Shown here piece after piece: positions 16,569 through 24,481 of a stretch of 64,000 nucleotides of DNA; within the stretch, counting starts at the first letter, position 1; each line of letters begins with the position of its first letter. Origin of the DNA: Bradyrhizobium diazoefficiens (GTDB lineage: Bacteria; Pseudomonadota; Alphaproteobacteria; Rhizobiales; Xanthobacteraceae); contig NZ_JAFCJJ010000017.1 of the NCBI RefSeq assembly GCF_018131015.1, positions 62,001 to 126,000 of the forward strand, read 5' to 3'. The notes under the pieces were generated by a model. That model did not search any database, had not been told where the DNA came from, and saw only the letters and a program-made list of their open reading frames with translations. A program made the position numbers and the translations under genes.

Positions 16569-18734
16569 TCAATTGACCGGCGCATCCAGCCGGAACGCAT
16601 TCTCAACGATACGCAAGCCCACCTCGTTGCCGAGCGACATCAGCGATTCCGGATGGAATTGCACGCCGGCGACCGGAAGCGTCTTGTGCTCGAGCGCCAT
16701 CGCGACGCCGTCCTCGGTGCTGGCGGTGACGGACAACACCTCCGGCATGCTGTCGCGCTCGACGAACAGCGAGTGATAGCGGCCGATCACGATCTCGTTC
16801 GGCAAATTGCGCATCAGCCGTCCGCCGCGCACCTGCACCCGCGAGGGCCGGCCGTGGGCGGGATGAGTGAGCTGGCCGAGCTCGCCGCCGAAATATTCGC
16901 CGATCGCCTGCACGCCGAGGCAGACGCCGAACACCGGCAGCTTGTGCTCCAGCGCGGCGTCGATCGTCTTCTTGATCGCAAAATCTTCAGGGCGGCCGGG
17001 GCCGGGCGACAGCACGAGCAAATCCCATTTCCTCTGCTTCAGCATGTCGAGGGCATGCACGTAGCGGACCACGGTGACGCTGGCGCCGACCTGCCGGAAA
17101 TAGTCGGCGAGCATGTGCACGAAGCTGTCGTCGTGGTCGATCAGCAGCACCCGCTTGCCCGAGCCCGTCGCATCCGGCGCAAACGCCGACAGCGGCTTCG
17201 GCGGATCTCCCCGAAGCGCCTGGAACAGCGCGGCAGCCTTGACCTGGCATTCGCGGTCTTCTGCCGCCGGATCGGAATCGAACAGGCAGGTGGCGCCGAC
17301 GCGCACTTCCGCGAGCCCCTCCTTCATCCGGATGGTGCGGATGGTGAGGCCGGTGTTGATGCTGCCGTCGAAATTCACCGCGCCGATCGCGCCGGCATAC
17401 CAGCGCCGCGGCGAGCGCTCGTGATCCTCGACGAACTGCATCGCCCAGAGCTTTGGCGCGCCGGTGACGGTGACGGCCCAGGCGTGGGTGAGAAAGGCGT
17501 CGAGCGCGTCGAAGCCGGGGCGCAGCATGCCCTCGACATGGTCGACGGTGTGGAACAGCTTTGAATAGGTCTCGATCTGCCGCCGTGCCAGCACCTTGAT
17601 CGTGCCGGGGACGCAGACGCGCGCCTTGTCGTTGCGATCGACATCGGTGCACATGTTGAGCTCGAACTCGTCCTTCTCCGAGTTCAGGAGCTGGCGGATC
17701 TGCTCGGCGTCGCCGATCGCATCAAGGCCGCGCGCGATCGTGCCGGAGATCGGGCAGGTCTCGACGCGGCGTCCGTCGGAGCGCACGAACATCTCCGGCG
17801 AGGCCGAGACGAGAAACTCGCCGTCGCCGAGATTCATCAGCGCGCCATAGGGCGACGGATTGATGACGCAGAGGCGCTGAAACACTTCGGCCGGCGAGCG
17901 GTCGCAGGGCTCGGCGAAGAGCTGCCCCGGCACGGCTTCAAAGAGATCGCCGCGCGCAAAAGCCGCGCGCGCGGTCTCGACCGTCGCCTGATATTCGCCG
18001 GGGGCGTGATCCGCAAAACCCTGGCGCGGCGTCTTCAAATACGGGCTGTCGGCGGTCTCGCGCGGCAGTCCGTCGGTGGACTTGCCCTTCCATGCGAAGT
18101 CGTAGGAGATCACCACGCCGCGGCCGGTGGCGCGGTCATAGGCGAGCAGGCGATCGGGGACATAGAGCACGATGTCGCGCTGGTCGCTTTCCCGCGCACG
18201 CTTCTGCACGAGGTCCTCGATCTGGAACACGAGGTCATAGGCGAAGGCGCCGAACAGGCCGAGCAGCCCGTCGTCATTGGCGGAGAACGCCGAGACGAGA
18301 TCCCGCACCAGCGACATCACGCTGGCGCGCCGCGTGCGCTGGTCCTCCTCGACCGGCGCATCGCCGCGGATGATGTGACCGGCAAGGCGCGTGGTGGTCT
18401 TTTCGGAGATCACCACGCAGGGCTCGCGCAGCACATCCGCGAGGAAGGCGATCAGCACCTGTCCCCGCTCATTGAGCGCTTCGAGCCTGAAATTGACGCC
18501 GGTGGTCTCGAGCTTGAGCGGCGGATCGGAGAAGCCGAGGTCAAAGCTCTCGTAGCGGCCGGGCACGGTGGTGCCCGAGGACAGCACCACGCCGCGGCGG
18601 CGGTCGAGCAGGCTGACGAGATCGTCGAGCCGGTTGGCGCCGCCGGTGAACTGCTCGGCCACGCGCGTGATCGCAAGACCCCCGCGGGTCAGATATTCGC
18701 TTCGGGCCGGAAGGGCAAAGACTGTCCTGTTCAT
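16569..18734 (-). CDS. trpE(G): Anthranilate synthase, fused TrpE-TrpG
   Basis: 721-residue fusion of the chorismate-binding TrpE domain (about 1-500) with a class I glutamine amidotransferase TrpG domain (about 525-715). It makes anthranilate from chorismate and glutamine, the first committed step of tryptophan synthesis. TrpE motifs include CPISGTIARG, SEKDEFELNMCTDVDRNDKARVC and GAIGAVNFDGSINTGLTIRT. The amidotransferase nucleophile lies in FGVCLGVQAIGEYF and its His-Glu in GVQFHPESLMS. The fused form is characteristic of Rhizobiales. A Trp-Trp leader peptide and hairpins lie upstream, so attenuation control is likely. Confidence 0.96.
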   Translation of the reverse strand: MNRTVFALPARSEYLTRGGLAITRVAEQFTGGANRLDDLVSLLDRRRGVVLSSGTTVPGRYESFDLGFSDPPLKLETTGVNFRLEALNERGQVLIAFLADVLREPCVVISEKTTTRLAGHIIRGDAPVEEDQRTRRASVMSLVRDLVSAFSANDDGLLGLFGAFAYDLVFQIEDLVQKRARESDQRDIVLYVPDRLLAYDRATGRGVVISYDFAWKGKSTDGLPRETADSPYLKTPRQGFADHAPGEYQATVETARAAFARGDLFEAVPGQLFAEPCDRSPAEVFQRLCVINPSPYGALMNLGDGEFLVSASPEMFVRSDGRRVETCPISGTIARGLDAIGDAEQIRQLLNSEKDEFELNMCTDVDRNDKARVCVPGTIKVLARRQIETYSKLFHTVDHVEGMLRPGFDALDAFLTHAWAVTVTGAPKLWAMQFVEDHERSPRRWYAGAIGAVNFDGSINTGLTIRTIRMKEGLAEVRVGATCLFDSDPAAEDRECQVKAAALFQALRGDPPKPLSAFAPDATGSGKRVLLIDHDDSFVHMLADYFRQVGASVTVVRYVHALDMLKQRKWDLLVLSPGPGRPEDFAIKKTIDAALEHKLPVFGVCLGVQAIGEYFGGELGQLTHPAHGRPSRVQVRGGRLMRNLPNEIVIGRYHSLFVERDSMPEVLSVTASTEDGVAMALEHKTLPVAGVQFHPESLMSLGNEVGLRIVENAFRLDAPVN

Positions 18735-18785
18735 GTGGTCCTCTTACGAAACTTGCCGAGGGAACGCCACACAGGACAAACGATC

Positions 18786-18860
18786 AGGCCGCCGCACTGC
18801 GTGGCGACCTCTAGCGATTTTGGGAGAATAAATCGCACCGGCCACCTCTTAGGAGGTGCG
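18786..18860 (-). promoter_or_regulatory. Transcription attenuator of trpE(G)
   Basis: In the reverse-strand RNA, CGCACC (18860-18855) pairs with GGTGCG (18839-18834) around the leader stop codon, and ACCTC/GAGGT pairs within it. A downstream stem AGGTCGCC (18810-18803) with GGCGGCCT (18793-18786, one G-U pair) would be the terminator, followed by GATCGTTTG. GTGGC of the first hairpin can pair instead with GCCAC of the second, giving an antiterminator. The U-run is weak. The layout matches the attenuation known for rhizobial trpE(G). Confidence 0.65.
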
Positions 18861-18896
18861 CCACCAACGACGGGATGGGCGGGCTGCGGTGCTCAT
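18849..18896 (-). CDS. trpL: trp leader peptide, MSTAARPSRRWWRTS
   Basis: A 15-codon frame on the reverse strand starts with ATG at 18896 and stops with TAA at 18851-18849. It carries two adjacent Trp codons just before the first hairpin, which is the classical design by which ribosome stalling under Trp starvation prevents terminator formation. An in-frame ATG at 18914 would add six residues. It lies 114 bp before trpE(G). It is too short for routine gene finders. Homology to known rhizobial leaders is by design rather than by sequence. Confidence 0.75.
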   Translation of the reverse strand: MSTAARPSRRWWRTS

Positions 18897-18972
18897 GGGG
18901 CGGATACTCACCATGGCGCGGGGACGGCGTCAAGGGCGCGCCCGGAGCGATAACCGTTCGGCAGTCTCCACT

Positions 18973-19092
18973 GTCGTCCCGGCGCAGGCCGGGACCCATA
19001 CGCCGGGAAGGAAGTGTGGCATGAGCTGGTCATGACCAATCGTCGCCAAACTGGATTCGGTGGTTATGGGTCCCGGCCTTCGCCGGGACGAC
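18973..19092. repeat. Palindromic intergenic repeat, GTCGTCCCGG...CCGGGACGAC type
   Basis: GTCGTCCCGGCGCAGGCCGG at 18973 is inverted at 19073-19092, where CCTTCGCCGGGACGAC ends. Between them lie ACCCATA and TATGGGT complements. It is an intact member of the family that is interrupted at 1404-1711. It separates the trp leader from the dienelactone hydrolase gene. Confidence 0.75.
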
Positions 19093-19122
19093 ACTGAAAT
19101 TGTTGCGCGAGTTGCGCGCCCA

Positions 19123-19797
19123 TCACCCCAGATGCTTCCGGAAAAACTCCGTCGCGCGTCCCCAGGCGAGCTCGGCGGCTTCGCGGTCGTGCACGACCTG
19201 GCGCTGCTCGTTGACGAAGGCGTGCTCGGCATCATAGCGGAAGAGCTCGAGCGACTTGCCGGCGGCCTTCATGGCCTTCTCGAAACCGTCGACCAGCGCC
19301 GGCGTGCACCAATCGTCCTTGTTGGCGAAATGGGCCTGCAGCGGGATCTTGACGTCGGCGGGCTTGGCGGCCTGCTCCGGCGGGATGCCGTAGAACACGA
19401 CGCCGGCGGCGAGCTCCGGCACATGCACCGAGCCGATGATGGTCACCGCGCCGCCGAGGCAGAAGCCGGTCAGGCCGACCTTGGCGCCGTTGCGCGACAG
19501 ATATTGCGTGGCGCCGCGCACCGTCTGCGTGGTGGCGTCCATGAAGTCGAGCGAGTTCATCTCTTTGCCGGCCGCGTCCGTGTCGTGATAGGGCACGACC
19601 TTGCCCTTGTAGAGATCGGGCGCGAGCGCATCGAAGCCGGCGATGGCAAAGCGGTCGCACAGGCCCTTGATCTGGTCCGACAGCCCCCACCATTCCTGGA
19701 TCACGACCACGCCCGGCGCGTTGCCGCGCGCGGCGTTGGCGAGATAGCCGGACGCGTCCTTGCCGTCCGGGCGCTTGAAGGTGATGGTGGTTCCCAT
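19123..19797 (-). CDS. Dienelactone hydrolase family protein
   Basis: 224 residues, alpha/beta hydrolase fold. The catalytic Cys lies in GFCLGGAV (about C113), the Asp in NKDDWCTP, and the His in YDAEHAF near the C-terminus. The early motif VVVIQEWWGLSDQIK is diagnostic of the carboxymethylenebutenolidase family. The chosen ATG at 19797 has GAGGA close upstream; the longer frame to 20034 runs into repeats and a terminator. The reaction is hydrolysis of dienelactone or related small esters and lactones. No chloroaromatic pathway genes are adjacent, so the actual substrate is unclear. Confidence 0.92.
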   Translation of the reverse strand: MGTTITFKRPDGKDASGYLANAARGNAPGVVVIQEWWGLSDQIKGLCDRFAIAGFDALAPDLYKGKVVPYHDTDAAGKEMNSLDFMDATTQTVRGATQYLSRNGAKVGLTGFCLGGAVTIIGSVHVPELAAGVVFYGIPPEQAAKPADVKIPLQAHFANKDDWCTPALVDGFEKAMKAAGKSLELFRYDAEHAFVNEQRQVVHDREAAELAWGRATEFFRKHLG

Positions 19798-19888
19798 GGT
19801 GTCCTCCGGTTGAGCTTGTGGGGAAGCGGTTGGAGGTATTTTGGCGGCTGGGCGCGCGTCGCGCAATCGGCCCGCGAACAAACTCTCG

Positions 19889-19997
19889 TGCCCCGGATGC
19901 GATGCAGTGCGCCGCCCTTTGCGGCGTGGTGCATCGCTGATCCGGGGCCCAGCCAAGCATTCTGGGTCCCGGCTCGCGCTTCGCGCGTCCGGGACAC
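19889..19997. repeat. Palindromic intergenic repeat, GTGCCCCGGATGCG type
   Basis: GTGCCCCGGATGCGATGCA pairs with TGCATCGCTGATCCGGGGC, then a second unit TCTGGGTCCCGGCTCGCGC pairs with GCGCGTCCGGGACAC. It is a third family of imperfect palindromes in this window, lying between the fbc terminator and the dienelactone hydrolase promoter. Confidence 0.55.
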
Positions 19998-20004
19998 GCG
20001 CAAC

Positions 20005-20026
20005 AAAAAAGCCCCCTTGCGGGGGC
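20005..20026 (-). terminator. Rho-independent terminator after fbcH
   Basis: On the reverse strand GCCCCCGCAAGGGGGC is followed directly by TTTTTT (20010-20005). The six-base-pair GC stem with a four-base loop and U-run is a textbook intrinsic terminator. It lies 25 bp after the fbcH stop and should end the fbcFH transcript. Confidence 0.88.
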
Positions 20027-20050
20027 TTCTTCATTCTCGTCTCGCGCCGC

Positions 20051-22114
20051 TCAGTGCGAGTCGGCCCAGACCTTCTTCTTGGTGAAGTACATCAGGAACG
20101 CGAACAGGACCAGGAAGGTCAGCACCTGGAAGCCCAGGCGCTTGCGCGCCTCCATGTGCGGCTCGGCGGTCCACATCAGGAATGTGGTGACGTCCTTGGA
20201 ATATTGCGCGACCGTGGTCGGCGAGCCGTCGTCATAGGTCACCTGGCCGTCGTTGAGCGGCTTCGGCATCTTGATGGCGTGGCCCGGGAAGTACTTGTTG
20301 TAGTACGAGCCCTCCGGAATGGTCACACCTTCCGGCACCTTGTCCTCGAACCCCTGGAGCACCGCCGAGATGTAGTCCGGGCCCTGCTCCTGATAGGTGC
20401 TGAAGAAGTCGACGAGGAACATCGGGAAGCCGCGCTTGTAGGAGCGCGCCTTGGTGATCAGCGACAGGTCCGGCGGCGCAGCGCCACCGTTCGCGGCACG
20501 GGCTGCCTGCTCGTTCGGGAACGGCGAGGGGAAATAATCCGCAGGCCGGCCCGGACGCTCGAACATGTCGCCCGCATCGTTCGGGCCGTCCTTGATCTTG
20601 TACTCGGAGGCGAACGCCGACGCCTGCGCCACCGAATAGCCGGGGCCGCCGGCCTCCGCGAGGTTGCGGAAGGCGACATAGGACAGGCCGTGGCAGTTGG
20701 CGCAGACTTCCTTGTAGACCTTAAGGCCGCGCTGGAGCGCGCCGCGGTCATACTTGCCGAACGGACCGGAGAACGACCATTTGTTGCCCGGCGGATTGTC
20801 ACCGCCTTCGGAGGCGCGGGCATCCCCGGGGCTGCCGAGGAACAGCGCGCCGGCGGCGACGAGCGCAACCATCAGGGAGGCCACCGTCTTGCCGCCCTTG
20901 GCCAGGATCGCCTCAGAGATCGAGTTCGGCACCGGCCGCGGCCGCTCGATGCGCGAGAGCAGCGGCAGCACGATCAGGAAGTAGGCGAAGTAGCAGACCG
21001 TCAGGACCCGCCCGGCGACCACATAGATGCCCTCCGGCGGCTGCGCGCCGAGATAGCCGAGCAGGATGCAGACTGCGACGAAGATCCAGAAGAACTGCTT
21101 GGCCAGCGGCCGGTACTTCGACGACCGCGTCCGGGCGCTGTCGAGCCAGGGCAGGAAACACAGGATGATGATCGCGCCGAACATCGCGATGACGCCCGCG
21201 AGCTTGTTCGGGATCGAGCGCAGGATCGCGTAGAATGGCAGGTAGTACCATTCCGGCACGATGTGCGGCGGCGTCACGCCCGGGTTCGCCGGAATGTAGT
21301 TGTCGGCGTCGCCGAGATAGTTCGGCATGTAGAAGATGAACCAGGCGTACAAGATCATGAAGCAGGCGACGCCGAACATGTCCTTGATGGTGGCATGCGG
21401 CGTGAACGGCACCGTGTCCTTTTCCGTCTTCGGCTCGACGCCGTCGGGATTGTTCTGGCCGGCGACATGCAACGCCCAGACGTGGAGCACGACGACGCCC
21501 GCGATCAGGAACGGCAGCAGATAGTGCAGCGAGAAGAAGCGGTTCAGCGTCGGGTTGCCGACCGAATAGCCGCCCCAGAGCAGCGTCACGATGCTCTCGC
21601 CGAAATAAGGAATGGCGGAAAACAGGTTGGTGATGACGGTGGCGCCCCAGAAGCTCATCTGGCCCCATGGCAGCACGTAGCCCATGAAGCCTGTCGCCAT
21701 CATCAGGAGGTAGATGATGACGCCGAGGATCCACAACACCTCGCGCGGCTCCTTGTACGACCCGTAGTAAAGGCCGCGCAGCATGTGGACATAGACCGCG
21801 ACAAAGAACATCGACGCGCCGACCGCGTGCATGTTGCGCAGCAGCCAGCCGTAGTTGACGTCACGGACGATCAGCTCGACCGACTTGAAGGCGAGATCGG
21901 CATGCGGCGTGTAGTGCATCGCCAGGATCACGCCGGTCAGGATCTGCATCCCCAGCATGAAGGAGAGGATGGCGCCGAAGGTCCACCAGTAGTTCAGGTT
22001 GCGCGGGGTGGGATAGGCGACGAAGGACGAGTGCATGAGACCAAAGATCGGCAGACGCCGCTCGATCCATTGCAGGGCCGGATTGCTCGGCTGGTAGTCG
22101 GATGGTCCGCTCAT
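20051..22114 (-). CDS. fbcH: Fused cytochrome b / cytochrome c1 precursor of the bc1 complex
   Basis: 687-residue polyprotein. Residues about 1-400 are cytochrome b, with haem-ligand His at about 96, 110, 197 and 211 (spacing 14/101/14), the Qo-site PEWY motif at about 287-290, and eight membrane helices. Residues about 405-434 are an internal signal peptide (VASLMVALVAAGALFLGSPG, then DARA). The rest is cytochrome c1 with haem c motif CANCH at about 471-475 and a C-terminal anchor ending TKKKVWADSH. In Bradyrhizobium japonicum this single precursor is cleaved into the two cytochromes. It is 62 bp downstream of the Rieske gene and part of the same operon. Confidence 0.98.
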   Translation of the reverse strand: MSGPSDYQPSNPALQWIERRLPIFGLMHSSFVAYPTPRNLNYWWTFGAILSFMLGMQILTGVILAMHYTPHADLAFKSVELIVRDVNYGWLLRNMHAVGASMFFVAVYVHMLRGLYYGSYKEPREVLWILGVIIYLLMMATGFMGYVLPWGQMSFWGATVITNLFSAIPYFGESIVTLLWGGYSVGNPTLNRFFSLHYLLPFLIAGVVVLHVWALHVAGQNNPDGVEPKTEKDTVPFTPHATIKDMFGVACFMILYAWFIFYMPNYLGDADNYIPANPGVTPPHIVPEWYYLPFYAILRSIPNKLAGVIAMFGAIIILCFLPWLDSARTRSSKYRPLAKQFFWIFVAVCILLGYLGAQPPEGIYVVAGRVLTVCYFAYFLIVLPLLSRIERPRPVPNSISEAILAKGGKTVASLMVALVAAGALFLGSPGDARASEGGDNPPGNKWSFSGPFGKYDRGALQRGLKVYKEVCANCHGLSYVAFRNLAEAGGPGYSVAQASAFASEYKIKDGPNDAGDMFERPGRPADYFPSPFPNEQAARAANGGAAPPDLSLITKARSYKRGFPMFLVDFFSTYQEQGPDYISAVLQGFEDKVPEGVTIPEGSYYNKYFPGHAIKMPKPLNDGQVTYDDGSPTTVAQYSKDVTTFLMWTAEPHMEARKRLGFQVLTFLVLFAFLMYFTKKKVWADSH

Positions 22115-22176
22115 GATGCGATCCTGAGGAAATAGAACGACGAGACGGCGGGAGGCTTCGGACGCGGGTCCGAAGC

Positions 22177-22707
22177 TCAGCCGATCTGGATTTTGGTGTC
22201 GGAAACGAACTGGTACGGCGGCACCGGCAGGTTCGCGGGCGCGGGCCCCTGGCGGATGCGGCCGGACGAATCGTACTGCGAACCATGGCAGGGGCAGAAG
22301 AACCCGTCGTAGTTGCCTTCATGGGCGATCGGGATGCAGCCGAGATGGGTGCAGATGCCGATCACGACCAGCCACTGGTCGTGGCCCGACTTGACCCGGG
22401 CCTCGTCGGACTGCGGATCGGGCAGGCTCGCGACGTTGACCGCGCGCGCCTCGTCGATCTGCTTCTTGGTGCGGTGGCTGATGTAGATCGGCTTGCCGCG
22501 CCAGAACACCTTGATGTCCTGCCCCTCGGCGATCGGGCTGAGATCGACCTCGATCGGCGCACCGGCGGCGATGGTCGAGGCGTCCGGATTCATCTGGGAG
22601 ATAAAGGGCCAGAGCGCGGACGCGCCCCCGACTGCTGCAGCTGCCCCCGTTGCAACGAATAAGAAATCACGGCGTGTCGGATGGTCCGCCGAAGACGCTG
22701 TCGTCAC
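22177..22707 (-). CDS. fbcF: Rieske iron-sulfur subunit of the bc1 complex
   Basis: 176 residues from a GTG start at 22707, with AAAGGG ten bases upstream. TRRDFLFVATGAAAAVGG near residues 11-28 is a twin-arginine signal-anchor, since the folded [2Fe-2S] protein is exported by Tat and stays anchored. Cluster ligands are in CTHLGC (about 119-124) and CPCHGS (about 138-143), with the Pro loop GPAPANLPVPPY. It carries electrons from ubiquinol to cytochrome c1. The upstream 277 bp to trmL must hold the operon promoter; no clear consensus was picked out there. Confidence 0.97.
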   Translation of the reverse strand: MTTASSADHPTRRDFLFVATGAAAAVGGASALWPFISQMNPDASTIAAGAPIEVDLSPIAEGQDIKVFWRGKPIYISHRTKKQIDEARAVNVASLPDPQSDEARVKSGHDQWLVVIGICTHLGCIPIAHEGNYDGFFCPCHGSQYDSSGRIRQGPAPANLPVPPYQFVSDTKIQIG

Positions 22708-22984
22708 GATTCCAACCCTTTCTTCTTATGCAGCCGGTGGAACCGCTCCAGGGGGCGCCCAAAGGTCCCCGGAAAGGCTGCCGGCGCCCGCGGCCCCCCG
22801 CGGCGGCAGAACTTTGCATGCTCACGCCGAGACGGGTGAAACTGCAGTCCAGAATCGTTCTATTGGCACCCTTGCCGGGCGAGCGCAAGCCCGCTATCGG
22901 CGCGCAGGCGTGCAATGCACGAATTCCGCGGCGGCCGATGTTTTATTGAGACAATTCCGCCCCCACCAACCCGAACGGCATGCC

Positions 22985-23443
22985 ATGCAGATCGCGCTTT
23001 TCCAGCCCGACATCCCCCAGAACACCGGAACGATTCTCAGGCTGTGCGCCTGCCTGGGCATGGCCGCCCATATCATCGAGCCGGCCGGCTTCCCCGTCTC
23101 CGACCGGATGTTCCGCCGGGCGGGAATGGATTACCTCGACCACGTCAGGATCACCCGCCACGGCTCCTGGTCCAGATTCGAGGAATGGCGCGCGGCACAA
23201 GGCTACCGCCTGCTGCTGTTCACCACCCGGGGAGCCACCGACTACCGCGATTTCAATTACCAGAGCTCGGACATCCTGCTATTCGGGCGCGAGAGCGCCG
23301 GCGTCACCGAGGCGGTGGTCGAGGCCGCCGATGCGCGGCTGGTCATTCCCATCACGCCGGGCCTGCGGTCGCTCAACGTGGCGGTGACCGCGGCGATGGC
23401 CGCTGGCGAAGCCCTGCGGCAGGTCCGGAACCAGCAGGCTTGA
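22985..23443 (+). CDS. trmL: tRNA (cytidine(34)-2'-O)-methyltransferase TrmL
   Basis: 152-residue SPOUT methyltransferase. It opens IALFQPDIPQNTGTILRLCAC and later has LLLFGRESAGVTEAV and LVIPITPGLRSLNVAVTAAMAAGEAL, the trefoil-knot SAM-binding motifs of the TrmL/YibK subfamily. It methylates the ribose of the wobble base in tRNA-Leu isoacceptors. The ATG at 22985 yields the standard family length; the frame is open upstream but runs into the fbcF promoter. It heads a closely spaced forward series with queE, queD, hemF and a HAD phosphatase, two of which also act on or towards tRNA modification. Confidence 0.92.
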   Translation: MQIALFQPDIPQNTGTILRLCACLGMAAHIIEPAGFPVSDRMFRRAGMDYLDHVRITRHGSWSRFEEWRAAQGYRLLLFTTRGATDYRDFNYQSSDILLFGRESAGVTEAVVEAADARLVIPITPGLRSLNVAVTAAMAAGEALRQVRNQQA

Positions 23444-23461
23444 ACCATTGAGGAGAGAGAT

Positions 23462-24094
23462 TTGAGTTACGCGGTCAAGGAAATCTTCCTGACCCTGCAA
23501 GGCGAAGGCGCCCATGCCGGGCGCGCGTCGGTGTTTTGCCGTTTTGCCGGCTGCAACCTCTGGAGCGGCCGCGAGGCCGATCGCGACGAGGCGACCTGCA
23601 AATTCTGCGACACCGATTTCGTCGGCACCGACGGCACGCTCGGCGGGCGCTACGCCTCGGCCGCGGCGCTCGCCGAAACCATCGCCGCGCAATGGACCGG
23701 CCCGGCCGACAACCGCTATGTGGTGCTGACCGGCGGCGAGCCCCTGCTCCAGGTCGATGCCGAACTGATCGAGGCGCTCCATGATCGCGGCTTCGAGATC
23801 GGTGTCGAGACCAACGGAACCATCGCCGCGCCCGCAGGGCTCGACTGGATCTGCGTCAGCCCGAAGGGCGGCAGCGACCTCGTCCTGCGCCGCGGCCACG
23901 AATTGAAGCTGGTCTATCCGCAGGCCCTCGCCATGCCGGCAGCGTTCGAGCATCTCGCCTTCGAGCGCTTCTCGCTGCAGCCGATGGACGGGCCCGAGAT
24001 CGCAGAGAACACCAGGAGCGCGATCGACTACTGCCTGCGCCATCCGCAATGGCGGCTCAGCGTGCAGACGCACAAATCGCTCGGCATCAGATAG
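23462..24094 (+). CDS. queE: 7-carboxy-7-deazaguanine synthase QueE (radical SAM)
   Basis: 210 residues from a TTG start at 23462, with AGGAGAG upstream. The [4Fe-4S] cluster cysteines are at about 31, 46 and 49, i.e. C-x14-C-x2-C, the modified radical-SAM motif of some QueE enzymes in place of the usual C-x3-C-x2-C. Further motifs are GEGAHAGRASVFCRFAGCN, VLTGGEPLLQ and IGVETNGT. It converts 6-carboxytetrahydropterin to 7-carboxy-7-deazaguanine for queuosine. The neighbour queD-like gene supplies the preceding step. The 18-bp gap from trmL suggests one operon. Confidence 0.94.
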   Translation: MSYAVKEIFLTLQGEGAHAGRASVFCRFAGCNLWSGREADRDEATCKFCDTDFVGTDGTLGGRYASAAALAETIAAQWTGPADNRYVVLTGGEPLLQVDAELIEALHDRGFEIGVETNGTIAAPAGLDWICVSPKGGSDLVLRRGHELKLVYPQALAMPAAFEHLAFERFSLQPMDGPEIAENTRSAIDYCLRHPQWRLSVQTHKSLGIR

Positions 24095-24111
24095 GACGGG
24101 TTGACGGACAG

Positions 24112-24477
24112 ATGTTTGAATTGACGAAATCGTTCCGCTTCGAGGCGGCGCATTCGCTGTCGGGAACGACGTTTGGCGCCGCGAGCGAGGAGATCCACGG
24201 CCACTCCTTCCGCGCCGAGGTGACCGTGCGCGGCACGCCGGACCCTAAGACCGGCATGGTGGTCGATCTCGGCCTGCTCCAGCGCGCCATCGAGGAGGTG
24301 CGCGTGATGCTGGACCACAAGTTCCTCAACAAGATCGAGGCGCTGGGACTACCGACGCTGGAAAACCTCTCTCGCTTCGTGTTCGAGCGGCTCGCGCCTA
24401 TCGGCAAGCTCACCCGCGTCAGCATCCACCGCGACAGCTGCAACGAGAGCTGCACCTATTACGGTCCGCAGGGCTAA
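24112..24477 (+). CDS. queD: 6-carboxytetrahydropterin synthase-like protein (QueD/PTPS family)
   Basis: 121 residues. Zinc ligands are His14 in FEAAHSL and His29/His31 in IHGHS. The catalytic DH block is VMLDHKFLN, and ENLSRFVFERL is conserved. The C-terminus HRDSCNESCTYYG ends the barrel. The position four residues before the first His of HGH, where canonical QueD has its catalytic Cys, is Ser25 here (ASEEIHGH), with Glu at 26 and 27. That recalls PTPS-III-type variants, so the exact reaction is uncertain. It directly follows queE, which argues for queuosine synthesis. Confidence 0.85.
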   Translation: MFELTKSFRFEAAHSLSGTTFGAASEEIHGHSFRAEVTVRGTPDPKTGMVVDLGLLQRAIEEVRVMLDHKFLNKIEALGLPTLENLSRFVFERLAPIGKLTRVSIHRDSCNESCTYYGPQG

Positions 24478-24481
24478 CGGC

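Noticed and set aside
19841..22135. 764-codon forward open frame across fbcH
   Set aside because: It is an antisense shadow of the well-supported cytochrome b/c1 gene.
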